The position numbers and the translations under genes were made by a program. A stretch of 64,000 bases of DNA. Origin: Sulfitobacter noctilucicola. GTDB taxonomy: Bacteria; Pseudomonadota; Alphaproteobacteria; Rhodobacterales; Rhodobacteraceae. The stretch spans positions 2,542,001 to 2,606,000 of the forward strand of contig NZ_JASD01000008.1 of the NCBI RefSeq assembly GCF_000622385.1, written 5' to 3'. Positions 34,255 through 43,068 of this stretch are shown in pieces (positions within the stretch are counted from its first letter, which is position 1; each line of letters starts with the position of its first letter). The notes beneath the pieces were generated by a model. It had not been told where the DNA came from. It saw only the letters and a list, made by a program, of their open reading frames with translations, and searched no databases.

Positions 34255-36060
34255 ATGACAACTAAAACCACGGAACATGACGCTGCGAGTGAGGCGTCCA
34301 TGGCGCGGATGGCTGAAAATCTTAAGAAAGTAGAGGAGTTGACCGAGCGTTTGGCCAAGGTCATGTCCCACCGACAAACCCACCAGCAATCACTGGATGG
34401 CCCGAATCAAGAATTGTTCGCCAAGGCAGGGCAGGCGTACTTTGCAGAGGCACTGACCAATCCGGCCAAGCTGATGGAGCATCAGATGGGCTATTGGACC
34501 AAGACCGTTACCCATTTTGTCGAAGCCCAGCAGGCGCTGGCCAAGGGCAAGCTGTCAGCCCCCGAGGACCGCACAGGAAAAGACCGCCGTTTCACCAACC
34601 CGCTGTGGGAAACGCACCCCTATTTCAATTACGTGAAACAACAGTATCTCATAAACGCAGAAGCGGTCAGTCAGGCTGTCGAAGATGTCACCGACATGGA
34701 CCCCCGCGAGAAACAGCGTCTCGCATACTTCAGTCGCCAGATCATTGATATGATGAGCCCCACCAATTTTCTGGCTACCAACCCCGATGCGTTGCAGCGC
34801 GCGGTCGATACCGAAGGGGAGAGTCTGATCAAGGGGCTGGAAAACCTGATCAATGATCTGGAATCCAACGACGGCGAACTGATCGTGAAGCTTGCCGACG
34901 AAAAGGCGTTCAAGTTAGGCGAAAACATTGCGACGACACCGGGCAAGGTTGTGTTCCGCAACCGCATGTTCGAGTTGATCCAGTATGCGCCCACGACTGA
35001 GAAAGTGCACAAGACGCCTTTGCTGATCTTTCCGCCTTGGATCAACAAATTCTATATCCTTGACCTCAAGGCGCAGAACTCTTTGGTCAAATGGGTCACG
35101 GATCAGGGGTACACCTTGTTCATGGTGTCTTGGGTCAATCCTGATGCCACCTATCGCGACGTTGGCATGGGTGACTATGTCGAAGACGGCTATCTCGCCG
35201 CCATTAAAGAAGTCAAAGCGATTACAGGCGAAAAGCAGATCAACGCAGTCGGCTATTGTATCGCAGGCACGACTTTGTCGCTGACGCTTAGCCTTCTCAA
35301 GCAAAAGGGTGACAAGTCTGTCAAATCGGCCACGTTCTTTACCGCTCTGACAGACTTTTCCGATCAGGGGGAATTCCAGCCGTTCCTCACAGATGATTTT
35401 ATCGACGGGATCGAGGCGGAGACGGAGGACAAGGGTATCCTGCCGTCCATCATCATGGCGCGGACGTTCTCGTTTCTGCGCTCAAATGATCTTGTTTATG
35501 GGCCTGCGGTCAAAAGCTACATGATGGGAGAGACACCTCCGGCTTTTGATCTGCTTTACTGGAACGGTGACGGTGCAAACCTTCCTGCCAAGATGGCGAT
35601 GGAATATTTGCGCGGTCTTTGTCAGGGCAACCAGCTCGCTGAAGGCGGGTATGACCTTTTGGGTCATCATCTGGTGTTGGATGAAGTCGACGTGCCTATC
35701 TGCGCCATCGCTTGTGAGACGGATCACATCGCTCCGTGGAAGGACAGCTTTCGCGGCGTGCAAAAGATGGGATCAAAGGACAAGACGTTCATCATGACCC
35801 AATCGGGCCATATCGCAGGCATCGTCAACCCGCCGTCAAAGGGCAAATACGGTCACTATACCAACGATGATCTGACCCTGGACTATAAGGCCTGGCTTGA
35901 AGGGGCAGAATTTACTGAAGGGTCTTGGTGGCCACGTTGGGAGAAGTGGCTGAAGAAGCGCTCCGGATCGATGATTCCCGCGCGCCATCCGGGCGATAAC
36001 GGGCATGCAGTCCTGTCTGACGCCCCTGGTGCCTATGTGGAAAAGAAGGCAAATCGCTGA
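34255..36060 (+). CDS. phaC: class I poly(R)-hydroxyalkanoate synthase
   Basis: A 601-residue PHA synthase. The N-terminal helical domain (residues about 1-200) precedes the catalytic alpha/beta hydrolase part, whose PhaC box is VGYCIAGTTLS with the nucleophile Cys at 335. The catalytic Asp is in CETDHIAPWKDSF and the His in TQSGHIAGIVNPP. The C-terminus reads WWPRWEKWLKKRSG, conserved in class I enzymes. It polymerises (R)-3-hydroxyacyl-CoA on granules. No phaA or phaB is in this window. The downstream genes phaP and phaR complete the locus. Confidence 0.96.
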   Translation: MTTKTTEHDAASEASMARMAENLKKVEELTERLAKVMSHRQTHQQSLDGPNQELFAKAGQAYFAEALTNPAKLMEHQMGYWTKTVTHFVEAQQALAKGKLSAPEDRTGKDRRFTNPLWETHPYFNYVKQQYLINAEAVSQAVEDVTDMDPREKQRLAYFSRQIIDMMSPTNFLATNPDALQRAVDTEGESLIKGLENLINDLESNDGELIVKLADEKAFKLGENIATTPGKVVFRNRMFELIQYAPTTEKVHKTPLLIFPPWINKFYILDLKAQNSLVKWVTDQGYTLFMVSWVNPDATYRDVGMGDYVEDGYLAAIKEVKAITGEKQINAVGYCIAGTTLSLTLSLLKQKGDKSVKSATFFTALTDFSDQGEFQPFLTDDFIDGIEAETEDKGILPSIIMARTFSFLRSNDLVYGPAVKSYMMGETPPAFDLLYWNGDGANLPAKMAMEYLRGLCQGNQLAEGGYDLLGHHLVLDEVDVPICAIACETDHIAPWKDSFRGVQKMGSKDKTFIMTQSGHIAGIVNPPSKGKYGHYTNDDLTLDYKAWLEGAEFTEGSWWPRWEKWLKKRSGSMIPARHPGDNGHAVLSDAPGAYVEKKANR

Positions 36061-36107
36061 AATTGTTGGCAGTTTTGGAACGAAGTTCCCCCTAGGGAAA
36101 TTTTTTG

Positions 36108-36118
36108 CTGCAGTGCAG
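36108..36118. promoter_or_regulatory. PhaR-type operator upstream of phaP
   Basis: The palindrome CTGCAGTGCAG fits the CTGC-N3-GCAG pattern reported for Paracoccus PhaR. It is 102 bp before the phaP ATG and 48 bp after the phaC stop. A second, imperfect copy, CCGCACTGCAG, follows at 36135-36145, suggesting a two-site operator. Confidence 0.7.
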
Positions 36119-36219
36119 AATAATACTTGAAATGCCGCACTGCAGCATGTATATCCTTTGCAAGCGCAGAAAGAGGGTGACCCTCCGGACGCAGCGAAAC
36201 GCCAGCAAAGGACGATAAC

Positions 36220-36663
36220 ATGACAAAGACACCTGATATGACCGCGATGTTCAAAGATGTAATGGGTTCATTCCCTGTTGATACAGCTGCGATGGAAGAT
36301 GCATTCAAAACGACTGCAACACTGAACGAAAAGCTGTCCGGCGTAGCCCTGACAGCCGTTGAGAAATCCACAGAGATTTCTTCAAAGTGGACAAAAGAAA
36401 CCGTTTCCAAGCTGGCAGAAATGTCAAAAGCAAAGAACGAGCCTGCTGACTACGCAAAAGCGATGACAGATTTCGCTTCTGCATCCGCTGAAACAGCTGC
36501 AGAGCACATGGCTGCTTTCGCTGAGATCGCGAAAAAAGTGCAGATGGAAACAGTTGAGCTGATGATGGCCGCTGGCAAAGACATGCAGGAAGAAGCAACA
36601 GCTGCAGTCAAGAAAGCGACAAACGACGCGACAACAGCCGCGAAAAAAGCAACAGCGAAGTAA
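36220..36663 (+). CDS. phaP: phasin, PHA granule-associated protein
   Basis: A 147-residue helical, amphipathic protein with no Cys and many Ala and Lys residues; the C-terminus is an Ala/Lys/Thr-rich tail (ATAAVKKATNDATTAAKKATAK). It coats PHA granules. The family block (KSTEISSKWTKETVSKLAEM, then ADYAKAMTDFASA) resembles alphaproteobacterial phasins. It sits between phaC and phaR. Upstream are two PhaR-type operator sites, so granule coverage should be tied to repressor release by polymer. An intrinsic terminator follows. Confidence 0.92.
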   Translation: MTKTPDMTAMFKDVMGSFPVDTAAMEDAFKTTATLNEKLSGVALTAVEKSTEISSKWTKETVSKLAEMSKAKNEPADYAKAMTDFASASAETAAEHMAAFAEIAKKVQMETVELMMAAGKDMQEEATAAVKKATNDATTAAKKATAK

Positions 36664-36718
36664 GCCGATCCCTCGGACTATTTCACTTCACGCCGCTCTT
36701 CCCTGAAAGGCGTGACGC

Positions 36719-36748
36719 AAAGGCGGGCTTGCAAAAGTCCGCCTTTTT
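36719..36748 (+). terminator. intrinsic terminator after phaP
   Basis: A 10-bp stem (36719-36728 with 36737-36746, one G-T wobble) and an 8-base loop, with the 3' arm ending in and followed by T residues. It separates phaP from phaR, so phaR needs its own promoter. Confidence 0.82.
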
Positions 36749-36838
36749 GCTGTCCGTTGGATGCAAAACCGATTGTGTAAACTGCTAGAATGCGCAGCTA
36801 TCGGGATTGTCTTTCCTTTTTTGCCGCGACCGCATAAG

Positions 36839-36849
36839 CTGCAATGCAG
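36839..36849. promoter_or_regulatory. PhaR-type operator upstream of phaR
   Basis: CTGCAATGCAG, again CTGC-N3-GCAG, lies 23 bp before the phaR start codon. It fits autorepression by PhaR. Together with the phaP sites it gives three copies in 750 bp. Confidence 0.68.
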
Positions 36850-36871
36850 CACGTATTCGGGGAGGAACCAC

Positions 36872-37423
36872 GTGACAGAAGACTCCAAACCCCTGCTTAT
36901 CAAACGCTACGCTTCGCGGCGGCTTTATAATACCGAAACAAGCGATTACGTCACGCTTGAAGACATTTCCGGTTTCATACGCGATGGGCGGGAAGTGCAG
37001 ATCGTTGATTTGAAGTCGGGCGATGACCTGACGCGCCAATACCTGCTTCAGATCATTGCAGAACACGAAAGCCGTGGTGAATCGGTCTTACCCGTCAGCG
37101 TGCTGAATGATCTTGTGCGCAGCTATATGTCAGGCAACGTGTCTGTGGTGCCGCAATTCCTGCAAGCCTCATTCGACATGCTACGCGATGGTCAAAGCAA
37201 GATGGTCGAGAACATGACCTCCATGAACCCGATGGCCAAGATGCCGGGTATGGATGCGATGAAGGCCCAGCAGGATGCCTTCTTGAAAGCGATGACGGGC
37301 GGATGGACCAGCGGTGGAATTGCCAAAACGGAGCCGGAGCCCGAGGTGGAACCTTCCGAAGATCTGGATGCTATCAAAAAGCAGTTGGCGGATTTGCAGA
37401 ACAAGCTGTCCAAGCTCAAGTAG
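36872..37423 (+). CDS. phaR: polyhydroxyalkanoate synthesis repressor PhaR
   Basis: A 183-residue regulator. Residues about 8-70 are the DNA-binding PhaR N-terminal domain (LLIKRYASRRLYNTETSDYVTLEDISGFIRDG), followed by the PHB accumulation regulatory domain (LPVSVLNDLVRSYMSGN) and a C-terminal coiled-coil (DLDAIKKQLADLQNKLSKLK). It binds both DNA and PHA, releasing phaP when polymer is present. The start is the GTG at 36872, with gggagg six bases upstream; the 37 upstream codons look non-coding and contain the operator. Ends 3 bp before the convergent oxidase gene. Confidence 0.94.
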   Translation: MTEDSKPLLIKRYASRRLYNTETSDYVTLEDISGFIRDGREVQIVDLKSGDDLTRQYLLQIIAEHESRGESVLPVSVLNDLVRSYMSGNVSVVPQFLQASFDMLRDGQSKMVENMTSMNPMAKMPGMDAMKAQQDAFLKAMTGGWTSGGIAKTEPEPEVEPSEDLDAIKKQLADLQNKLSKLK

Positions 37424-37426
37424 CAG

Positions 37427-38731
37427 TCATACTCCCAACCGGTCACGTAAGGCGTACCAGCTCATTGCGAGGGTGAGCAGGGGAGTGCGCATGGCAGGAC
37501 CACCCGGAAATCTCTGGCTCGGGATTGCCGCCATCGCGTCAAAGCCGTCACCATCCCCGATCAAAGCCTGCGCCATCAATTTACCTGCATGGGTTGCCGT
37601 GCCAACGCCGTGGCCCGAATAGCCGGATGCGCTCAGGATATTTGGTGCGACGCGCGCCATGTAGGGCAGGCGGCGCATGGTGATCGCCAGTGTGCCACCC
37701 CATGCATAGTCGACCTTCACATCCGCCAGCTGCGGAAAGATCACTGACATCGGCTTGCGTACCTTTGCTGCGATATCCTTCGGAAACTTGTAGCCATAGC
37801 TTTCGCCGCCACCAAACAACAATCTGCCATCATGTGACAGCCTGAAGTAGTTCACCACAAACCTGCTGTCGGCCACCGCGACATCGCGGGGCAGAACATC
37901 TTTTACGCGTTCACCCAGCGGCTCTGTAGCGACGATGAAGTTATTGATCGGCATCACACGCGCCGCGACTTTGCGATTTAGACCACCCATATAGCCGTTA
38001 CAGCCAAGAATGACGTGATCGGCGGTCACATGGCCCGCGTCAGTTGCGACCTTTACACGCGTTCCTTGGTCTATGTGATGGACTGCGCTGCCTTCGTGGA
38101 TCACCACACCGGCGTCCCGCGCCGCTTGCGCCAGACCCAGCGCAAAATTCAGCGGATGCAAGTGGGCTGCACCCCTGTCGAGGATCCCGCCAGTGTAGTC
38201 GGGGGAGGGGCAGACCGATTGCAACGCCGCGTGATCCAGCGTTTCAATCTGGTCGTAGCCATATCGTTTTTGCAAAAAGGCAGCGTAGTCATGCAGATTG
38301 TTCAGGTCGGATTTGTCTGACGCGGTCCATGCCACGCCGGGTTTCAAATGGCAGTCGATATCGTGCTTTGCGATCAGGTCTTTGACCAGCTGCACTGCCT
38401 CAAGACCCATGTGCCACAACTGCGTCGCATGCGTCTGGCCGACAAGCTTTTCAAGCGCGTCCTGCTCGACCCGTTGGCCGGTACCAAGCTGGCCGCCGTT
38501 GCGCCCGGACGCACCAAAACCCACGCGCTGCGCCTCGAGCAGGACAACCTTGCGGCCGGCTTGAGCCAGATGCAGCGCTGCGGACAAACCGGTGTACCCT
38601 CCACCGATGACGCAAACATCGGCAGTCTGTGCACCTCTGAGCGGCTCGAACCTTTCAAGCGGTGTCGCGGTCGCGGCGTACCAGCTTTGCGGATACTGAC
38701 CGCGGCGGTCATTGGCATAAAGCAGGTTCAT
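37427..38731 (-). CDS. puuB: FAD-dependent oxidoreductase, gamma-glutamylputrescine oxidase-like
   Basis: A 434-residue DAO-family flavoprotein. The dinucleotide-binding motif is VCVIGGGYTGLSAALHLAQAG with the FAD ribose-binding Glu (LLEAQRVGFGASGRNGGQ). The C-terminus has YSGHGVGTATHAGKLMAQAL. The motif order and length fit PuuB, which oxidises gamma-glutamylputrescine to gamma-glutamyl-aminobutyraldehyde. It is the last gene of a long operon with two glutamine-synthetase-like genes and an ABC transporter, which supports amine catabolism. The start at MNLLYAND has aaggtg upstream; the earlier GTG is less likely. Substrate specificity is inferred. Confidence 0.85.
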   Translation of the reverse strand: MNLLYANDRRGQYPQSWYAATATPLERFEPLRGAQTADVCVIGGGYTGLSAALHLAQAGRKVVLLEAQRVGFGASGRNGGQLGTGQRVEQDALEKLVGQTHATQLWHMGLEAVQLVKDLIAKHDIDCHLKPGVAWTASDKSDLNNLHDYAAFLQKRYGYDQIETLDHAALQSVCPSPDYTGGILDRGAAHLHPLNFALGLAQAARDAGVVIHEGSAVHHIDQGTRVKVATDAGHVTADHVILGCNGYMGGLNRKVAARVMPINNFIVATEPLGERVKDVLPRDVAVADSRFVVNYFRLSHDGRLLFGGGESYGYKFPKDIAAKVRKPMSVIFPQLADVKVDYAWGGTLAITMRRLPYMARVAPNILSASGYSGHGVGTATHAGKLMAQALIGDGDGFDAMAAIPSQRFPGGPAMRTPLLTLAMSWYALRDRLGV

Positions 38732-38777
38732 CCGTTTCACCTTTTTCGAGATATTTGAAATGCAGTTCTGCCGCGTC

Positions 38778-40136
38778 CTAAACGTTCAGCAACAGATGCT
38801 CCCGCTCCCATGGTGAGATCACCTGCAGAAACTCGTCATATTCGGCGCGCTTCACGATCCCGAAAACGCGGGCGAATTCCGGCCCCAATACGTCATGCAA
38901 CTGCGTGGCCTCGTCAAACAGATCCAGCGCGGCACCCAGTACACGAGGGATGTCACCATCACCTTCATAGGCGTCACCTTTGAATTCTGTTTTCGGCTCG
39001 GACTTTTCTAGCAATCCCAGGTACCCGCAGGCCAAAGACGCCGCGATGGCCAGATAGGGGTTACAGTCCATCCCGGCGAGACGGTTCTCAACCCGCCGCG
39101 ATGCCGCGCCCGACAGCGGCACACGAATGCCTGTGGTGCGGTTGTCATACCCCCATTCCAGATTGATTGGTGCGGCATGATCTTTGACGTAGCGCCGGTA
39201 GCTGTTCACGTAAGGAGCAATAACAGCAAGGGCTGCAGGCATATGGTTCTGCAAACCAGCGATGTAGTGTTTGAATTCAGCGGTTTCCTCGCCGTTCTCG
39301 CCCGAAAAGATGTTCTTTCCGGTCTTCGCATCAAGCACGGAATGGTGAATGTGCATCGCTGATCCGGGTTCATCCTCGATCGGTTTGGCCATAAAGGTGG
39401 CATAGCATTCGTGCCGCATCGCAGCCTCGCGGATCAGGCGTTTGAAATAGAACACTTCATCCGCCAGCTTGACCGGATCGCCGTGCAGCAGGTTGATCTC
39501 CAACTGACCTGCGCCGCCTTCCTGGGTGATGCCGTCAATCTCGAACCCCTGCGCTTCGGCAAAGTCGTAAATGTCGTCGATCACAGGGCCGAATTCGTCC
39601 ACGGCAGTCATCGAATACGCCTGTCGCGCAGCGGCGGGTCTGCCGGAGCGGCCGATCATCGGCTTGATTTCCTGTGCGGGATCAAGATTCCGCGCGACCA
39701 GAAAAAACTCCATCTCCGGTGCCACAACCGGTTCCCATCCTTTGTCATGATAAAGCTGGACCACGCGTTTAAGCACATTGCGCGGGGAAAACTCCACAGG
39801 TTTGTCGTGACGGTCATAAGCATCATGGATAATCTGCAACGTCCAGTCGCCGGTCCATGGCGCGGCGGTCGCCGTGCTCATGTCGGGCTTCAGGATCATA
39901 TCCTTTTCAGTGAACCCTTCATCGCCTGCCGCTTCGCCCCAGTCGCCTGTGATCGTCTGGTAAAAGATGCTGTCGGGCAGATGGAAGTAGTCCTGACGCG
40001 CGAACTTGCTGGCAGGCACGGCCTTGCCGCGCGCGATTCCCGGCAGATCGGAAATGATGCATTCGACCTCATCCAACCGTTTTCCTTCAAGATAGGTAAC
40101 GGCGGCGGGAGGCAGGTTTTTGATAAAGTCGGCCAT
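38778..40136 (-). CDS. puuA: glutamine synthetase-family enzyme, gamma-glutamylpolyamine synthetase-like
   Basis: A 452-residue GS-fold ligase. The N-terminal beta-grasp domain (DEVECIISDLPGIARGKAVPA) has the PuuA-type form. The catalytic domain has GAGQLEINLLHGDP, SAMHIHHSVLDAKTG (GS metal/ATP site) and SRRVENRLAGMDCNPYLAIAASL. PuuA glutamylates putrescine in the first step of the Puu pathway. Its ATG overlaps the amidotransferase stop (TGATG). A second paralogue lies two genes upstream at 40823-42157; the two are clearly diverged, so they may act on different amines. Confidence 0.87.
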   Translation of the reverse strand: MADFIKNLPPAAVTYLEGKRLDEVECIISDLPGIARGKAVPASKFARQDYFHLPDSIFYQTITGDWGEAAGDEGFTEKDMILKPDMSTATAAPWTGDWTLQIIHDAYDRHDKPVEFSPRNVLKRVVQLYHDKGWEPVVAPEMEFFLVARNLDPAQEIKPMIGRSGRPAAARQAYSMTAVDEFGPVIDDIYDFAEAQGFEIDGITQEGGAGQLEINLLHGDPVKLADEVFYFKRLIREAAMRHECYATFMAKPIEDEPGSAMHIHHSVLDAKTGKNIFSGENGEETAEFKHYIAGLQNHMPAALAVIAPYVNSYRRYVKDHAAPINLEWGYDNRTTGIRVPLSGAASRRVENRLAGMDCNPYLAIAASLACGYLGLLEKSEPKTEFKGDAYEGDGDIPRVLGAALDLFDEATQLHDVLGPEFARVFGIVKRAEYDEFLQVISPWEREHLLLNV

Positions 40137-40813
40137 CAGGCTCTCTCTTTCTTGAAAAATGCGATCATCTGGTCCGCAATCTTGCGGCTGTCGAGTGGCA
40201 GTTCCAACCGCGCGCGCGCCTTGGCAATCTGATCGTCGGGCACAATACCCTTGCCGCGATACCGCAGCAGTCCTTCGATAAAATCATGGCCGTATTCCGG
40301 ATGCGGCTGGATCGTCCAGAAAATATCATCGTAAAGCAGCGCTGCATGGGCGCAAAAATCGCTGGAGCCGATTGTTTTGGCTGCATCGGGCTTTGCCGTT
40401 ACCTGATCCTGATGCCATGCATTGATCGTCATCTTCTGACCTTCAATATCATATTCGACATGCCCAACGGACCAGCCTTTGTCATATTTTTCTACTTTTC
40501 CACCCATGGCCTGCGCAATGATCTGGTGACCAAAACAGACGCCAATCATTGGAACTTTGGCGGCAAAGCAATCGCGGATGAAACCTTCGAGTGGCGGTAT
40601 CCACGGATGCGGCTCATAGGCACCGTGACGTGACCCGGTAATCAGCCAACCGTCAGCGTCATGTACGCCTTGCGGCATCTCTCCATCGACAACTGACCAC
40701 GTCTGATAGGTGAAAGTGTCATCGCCCAAAAGCCTTTTGAAATATGCGTCATAGCGCCCGTTTCCTGCCAGTTCTTCAGGCGGATGTCCGGTAATCAGAA
40801 TGCCGATTTTCAT
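40136..40813 (-). CDS. class I glutamine amidotransferase-like protein
   Basis: A 225-residue GATase1 of the GuaA-like type. The triad is visible: Cys in IGVCFGHQIIAQAMGG, His and Glu in IQPHPEYGHDF. It is not linked to a synthetase domain. Between two GS-like genes it most likely hydrolyses gamma-glutamyl amides, the PuuD-like step; true PuuD proteins have the same fold but differ in sequence, so the function is inferred from context. Overlap with the downstream gene is one base. Confidence 0.85.
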   Translation of the reverse strand: MKIGILITGHPPEELAGNGRYDAYFKRLLGDDTFTYQTWSVVDGEMPQGVHDADGWLITGSRHGAYEPHPWIPPLEGFIRDCFAAKVPMIGVCFGHQIIAQAMGGKVEKYDKGWSVGHVEYDIEGQKMTINAWHQDQVTAKPDAAKTIGSSDFCAHAALLYDDIFWTIQPHPEYGHDFIEGLLRYRGKGIVPDDQIAKARARLELPLDSRKIADQMIAFFKKERA

Positions 40814-40822
40814 AACCTGTCC

Positions 40823-42157
40823 TTAAACGGTTTCGAGATATATCTCGACTTGTTCTTCACGGCTCAACTCTCCCATGTCGCGGCATTCCTGACGCTTTGT
40901 CATGACAAGGTTGCGGATAAGTTCGGGGGCAAAGATGCGGGCCACATGCGGATCGCTTTCAAACATATTGATCGCGGTTTCCCAGTCGCCGGGAATTTGG
41001 GGCAGATTAGCCGCATAAGCATTGCCGGTTATTGGGGCAGGCGGCGTAGCACCATCTTCGATCCCGTTAATAGCAGCGCCAAGTACTGCAGTAAGCATCA
41101 GGTAGGGGTTCACATCGCCACCCGCCACGCGGTGTTCGATCCGTCGTGCCTTGGGATTTCCCGATGGAATTCGGATCGACGAGGTACGGTTCTCGTAGGC
41201 CCAGCACACAGAGGTCGGCGCATGGGCATCCGGCACGATCCGGTCATAGCTGTTGGCGTGGGGCGCAAAAATCAATCCACAGCCCGCCATCGCGTCCATG
41301 CAGCCGGCAACCGCGTGCCGCAGCATGTCAGTGCCTTCCGGGCCGCCGTTATCAAAGACGTTGTTGCCGTCTGCATCCAGAACCGAGAAATGCATATGCA
41401 GGCCCGACCCCGCATAGTCGGGGTAGGGTTTGGCCATAAAGCTGGCTGCGAACCCGTGTTTGCGGGCCAGACCTTTGACCAGCATCTTGAACAGCCATGC
41501 ATCGTCAGCGGCACGCAGGGCATCGTCGCAATGCATCAGGTTGATTTCGAACTGGCCCAGACCTGCCTCGGAAATGGCGGTGTCGGCGGGAATGTCCATT
41601 TCCTCGCAAGCGTCATAAAGCTCGGTAAAGAAGGTGTCGAACTGGTCAAGTGCGCGCATCGACAGAATGTCGCCCGCCTGGCGGCGTTTGCCGGAACGCG
41701 GTGAGGGCGGCACCTGCAGCTTGCGGCCAGAATCATCGATCAGGAAAAACTCAAGCTCCACAGCGCAAACCGGCGTCAGCCCGCGCGCTTTGAAACGTTG
41801 CAAGACTGTGTTCAGGGCGTGACGTGGATCACCGGCAAAAGGGCGTCCATCATCGTGGTACATCCAGATCGGAAGCAGGGCAGTCGGCGCTTCGAGCCAG
41901 GGCATCGGCATAAAGCCACGCTCGGTCGCACGTAGCACCCCATCCTTGTCGCCGCTTTCCATGACCAGCGGGCTGTCTTCAATGTCCTCCCCCCAGATGT
42001 CGAGGTTGAGAACGGAGAAAGGAAACCGGGTGCCATCCTCAAGTGCCTTGTCGGCAAATCGGGTCGGAATACGCTTACCACGGGGTTGACCGTTAAGGTC
42101 AGCAGCAGCGACCCGGACAGATCGGACATTCGGGTTCTTGCGAAGCCAGTTGTTCAT
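40823..42157 (-). CDS. second glutamine synthetase-family enzyme
   Basis: A 444-residue GS-fold ligase. Blocks visible are SEAGLGQFEINLMHCDD, SGLHMHFSVLDADGNNVF (GS ATP site) and ARRIEHRVAGGDVNPYLMLTAVLGAA. It belongs to the same gamma-glutamyl-amine-ligase branch as its neighbour at 38778-40136, but is only moderately similar. It lies 9 bp before the amidotransferase and after the permease gene, in one operon. Whether it acts on a different amine or amino acid cannot be told. Confidence 0.86.
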   Translation of the reverse strand: MNNWLRKNPNVRSVRVAAADLNGQPRGKRIPTRFADKALEDGTRFPFSVLNLDIWGEDIEDSPLVMESGDKDGVLRATERGFMPMPWLEAPTALLPIWMYHDDGRPFAGDPRHALNTVLQRFKARGLTPVCAVELEFFLIDDSGRKLQVPPSPRSGKRRQAGDILSMRALDQFDTFFTELYDACEEMDIPADTAISEAGLGQFEINLMHCDDALRAADDAWLFKMLVKGLARKHGFAASFMAKPYPDYAGSGLHMHFSVLDADGNNVFDNGGPEGTDMLRHAVAGCMDAMAGCGLIFAPHANSYDRIVPDAHAPTSVCWAYENRTSSIRIPSGNPKARRIEHRVAGGDVNPYLMLTAVLGAAINGIEDGATPPAPITGNAYAANLPQIPGDWETAINMFESDPHVARIFAPELIRNLVMTKRQECRDMGELSREEQVEIYLETV

Positions 42158-42261
42158 TGCACACCTTAGAGGCGGTGGGCCATGCGGTTGACGCGGGCCT
42201 CATGGCTCCGTCAAAGGCATCCGCCGCCCACGCGCCGGATAATTTGATCAAATCCGTGATA

Positions 42262-43068
42262 CTACCGTATCAGATTGAGACGCAAGCGTATTTTTCTGCG
42301 CTGCTCTTGTGGCAGATGGCGGTTGAGCCGCCGGTTGATGGCACCGAAAAGCGCAATGATGACCAGCGTCAGCAGAATGAAGTAGCCTGCAAGGATGGGG
42401 TAGGGGATGAACGGATTGAACGTCTTGTCGGCAAAATAGCTCGCGTAATAAAGCGCATCACCGCGCTGTTGCTGTGCGGGGAAGCCACTGAAATAGACAA
42501 GCGTCGTGGCATGAAAAAGAAAGATCGCCTCATTCGTATAGGCAGGCCACGCGAGCCGCAGCATAGTGGGCCAAATCACACGACGAAACCGCGTCCATCC
42601 TGACAGCCCATAAGCGTCTGCGGCTTCCACGTCCCCTTTAGGCACCGATTGCAGCGCACCATAGAAGATTTCGCCAGTGTAGGCGGCAGTATTGAGAAAC
42701 AGCACGATAAGCGCCCCAAGCCAGGCGGCCGAGAATGCGTCGAAGAAAGCGGCCTGCTGCTTGAGCGCCAGAAACAGGAAATAGCCGAAGAAAAACTGGA
42801 TAAAGAGCGGTGAGCCTCGAAAGAGAAAGATGAACCACGCGGCAGGTCTGCGGAAGAACGGATTGGCGCTGGCTTTGCCCACACCCAAAAGGGTCGCAAG
42901 CAAAAAGCCGAAGGCCAGCGCAAAGACCCCGAAATAAATGTTCCAGATCATGCCCGAGCCGATGAGCGTGAATTGTTCGCACAGGGTGAAGTTGTCGCGT
43001 GGTAGCAGGCGTTCCCCGATGCCAATAGCGCGCAGCCCGTAATCCTGAATTGTTTGCAGACAGCTCAT
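42262..43068 (-). CDS. amino-acid ABC transporter permease (HisM-like)
   Basis: A 268-residue inner-membrane permease. It has the EAA loop (DVEAADAYGLSGWTRFRRVIWPTMLRLAWPAYTNEAIFLFHATTL), five to six membrane helices and the polar amino-acid pattern FFRRPAAWFIFLFRGSPLFIQFFFGYFLFL. Its start overlaps the stop of the HisQ-like permease (ATGA, 43065-43068). It pairs with that protein to form the membrane channel of an ABC importer for basic or polar amino acids. The gap 42158-42261 holds no gene; it may contain a transcript-processing region. Confidence 0.9.
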   Translation of the reverse strand: MSCLQTIQDYGLRAIGIGERLLPRDNFTLCEQFTLIGSGMIWNIYFGVFALAFGFLLATLLGVGKASANPFFRRPAAWFIFLFRGSPLFIQFFFGYFLFLALKQQAAFFDAFSAAWLGALIVLFLNTAAYTGEIFYGALQSVPKGDVEAADAYGLSGWTRFRRVIWPTMLRLAWPAYTNEAIFLFHATTLVYFSGFPAQQQRGDALYYASYFADKTFNPFIPYPILAGYFILLTLVIIALFGAINRRLNRHLPQEQRRKIRLRLNLIR

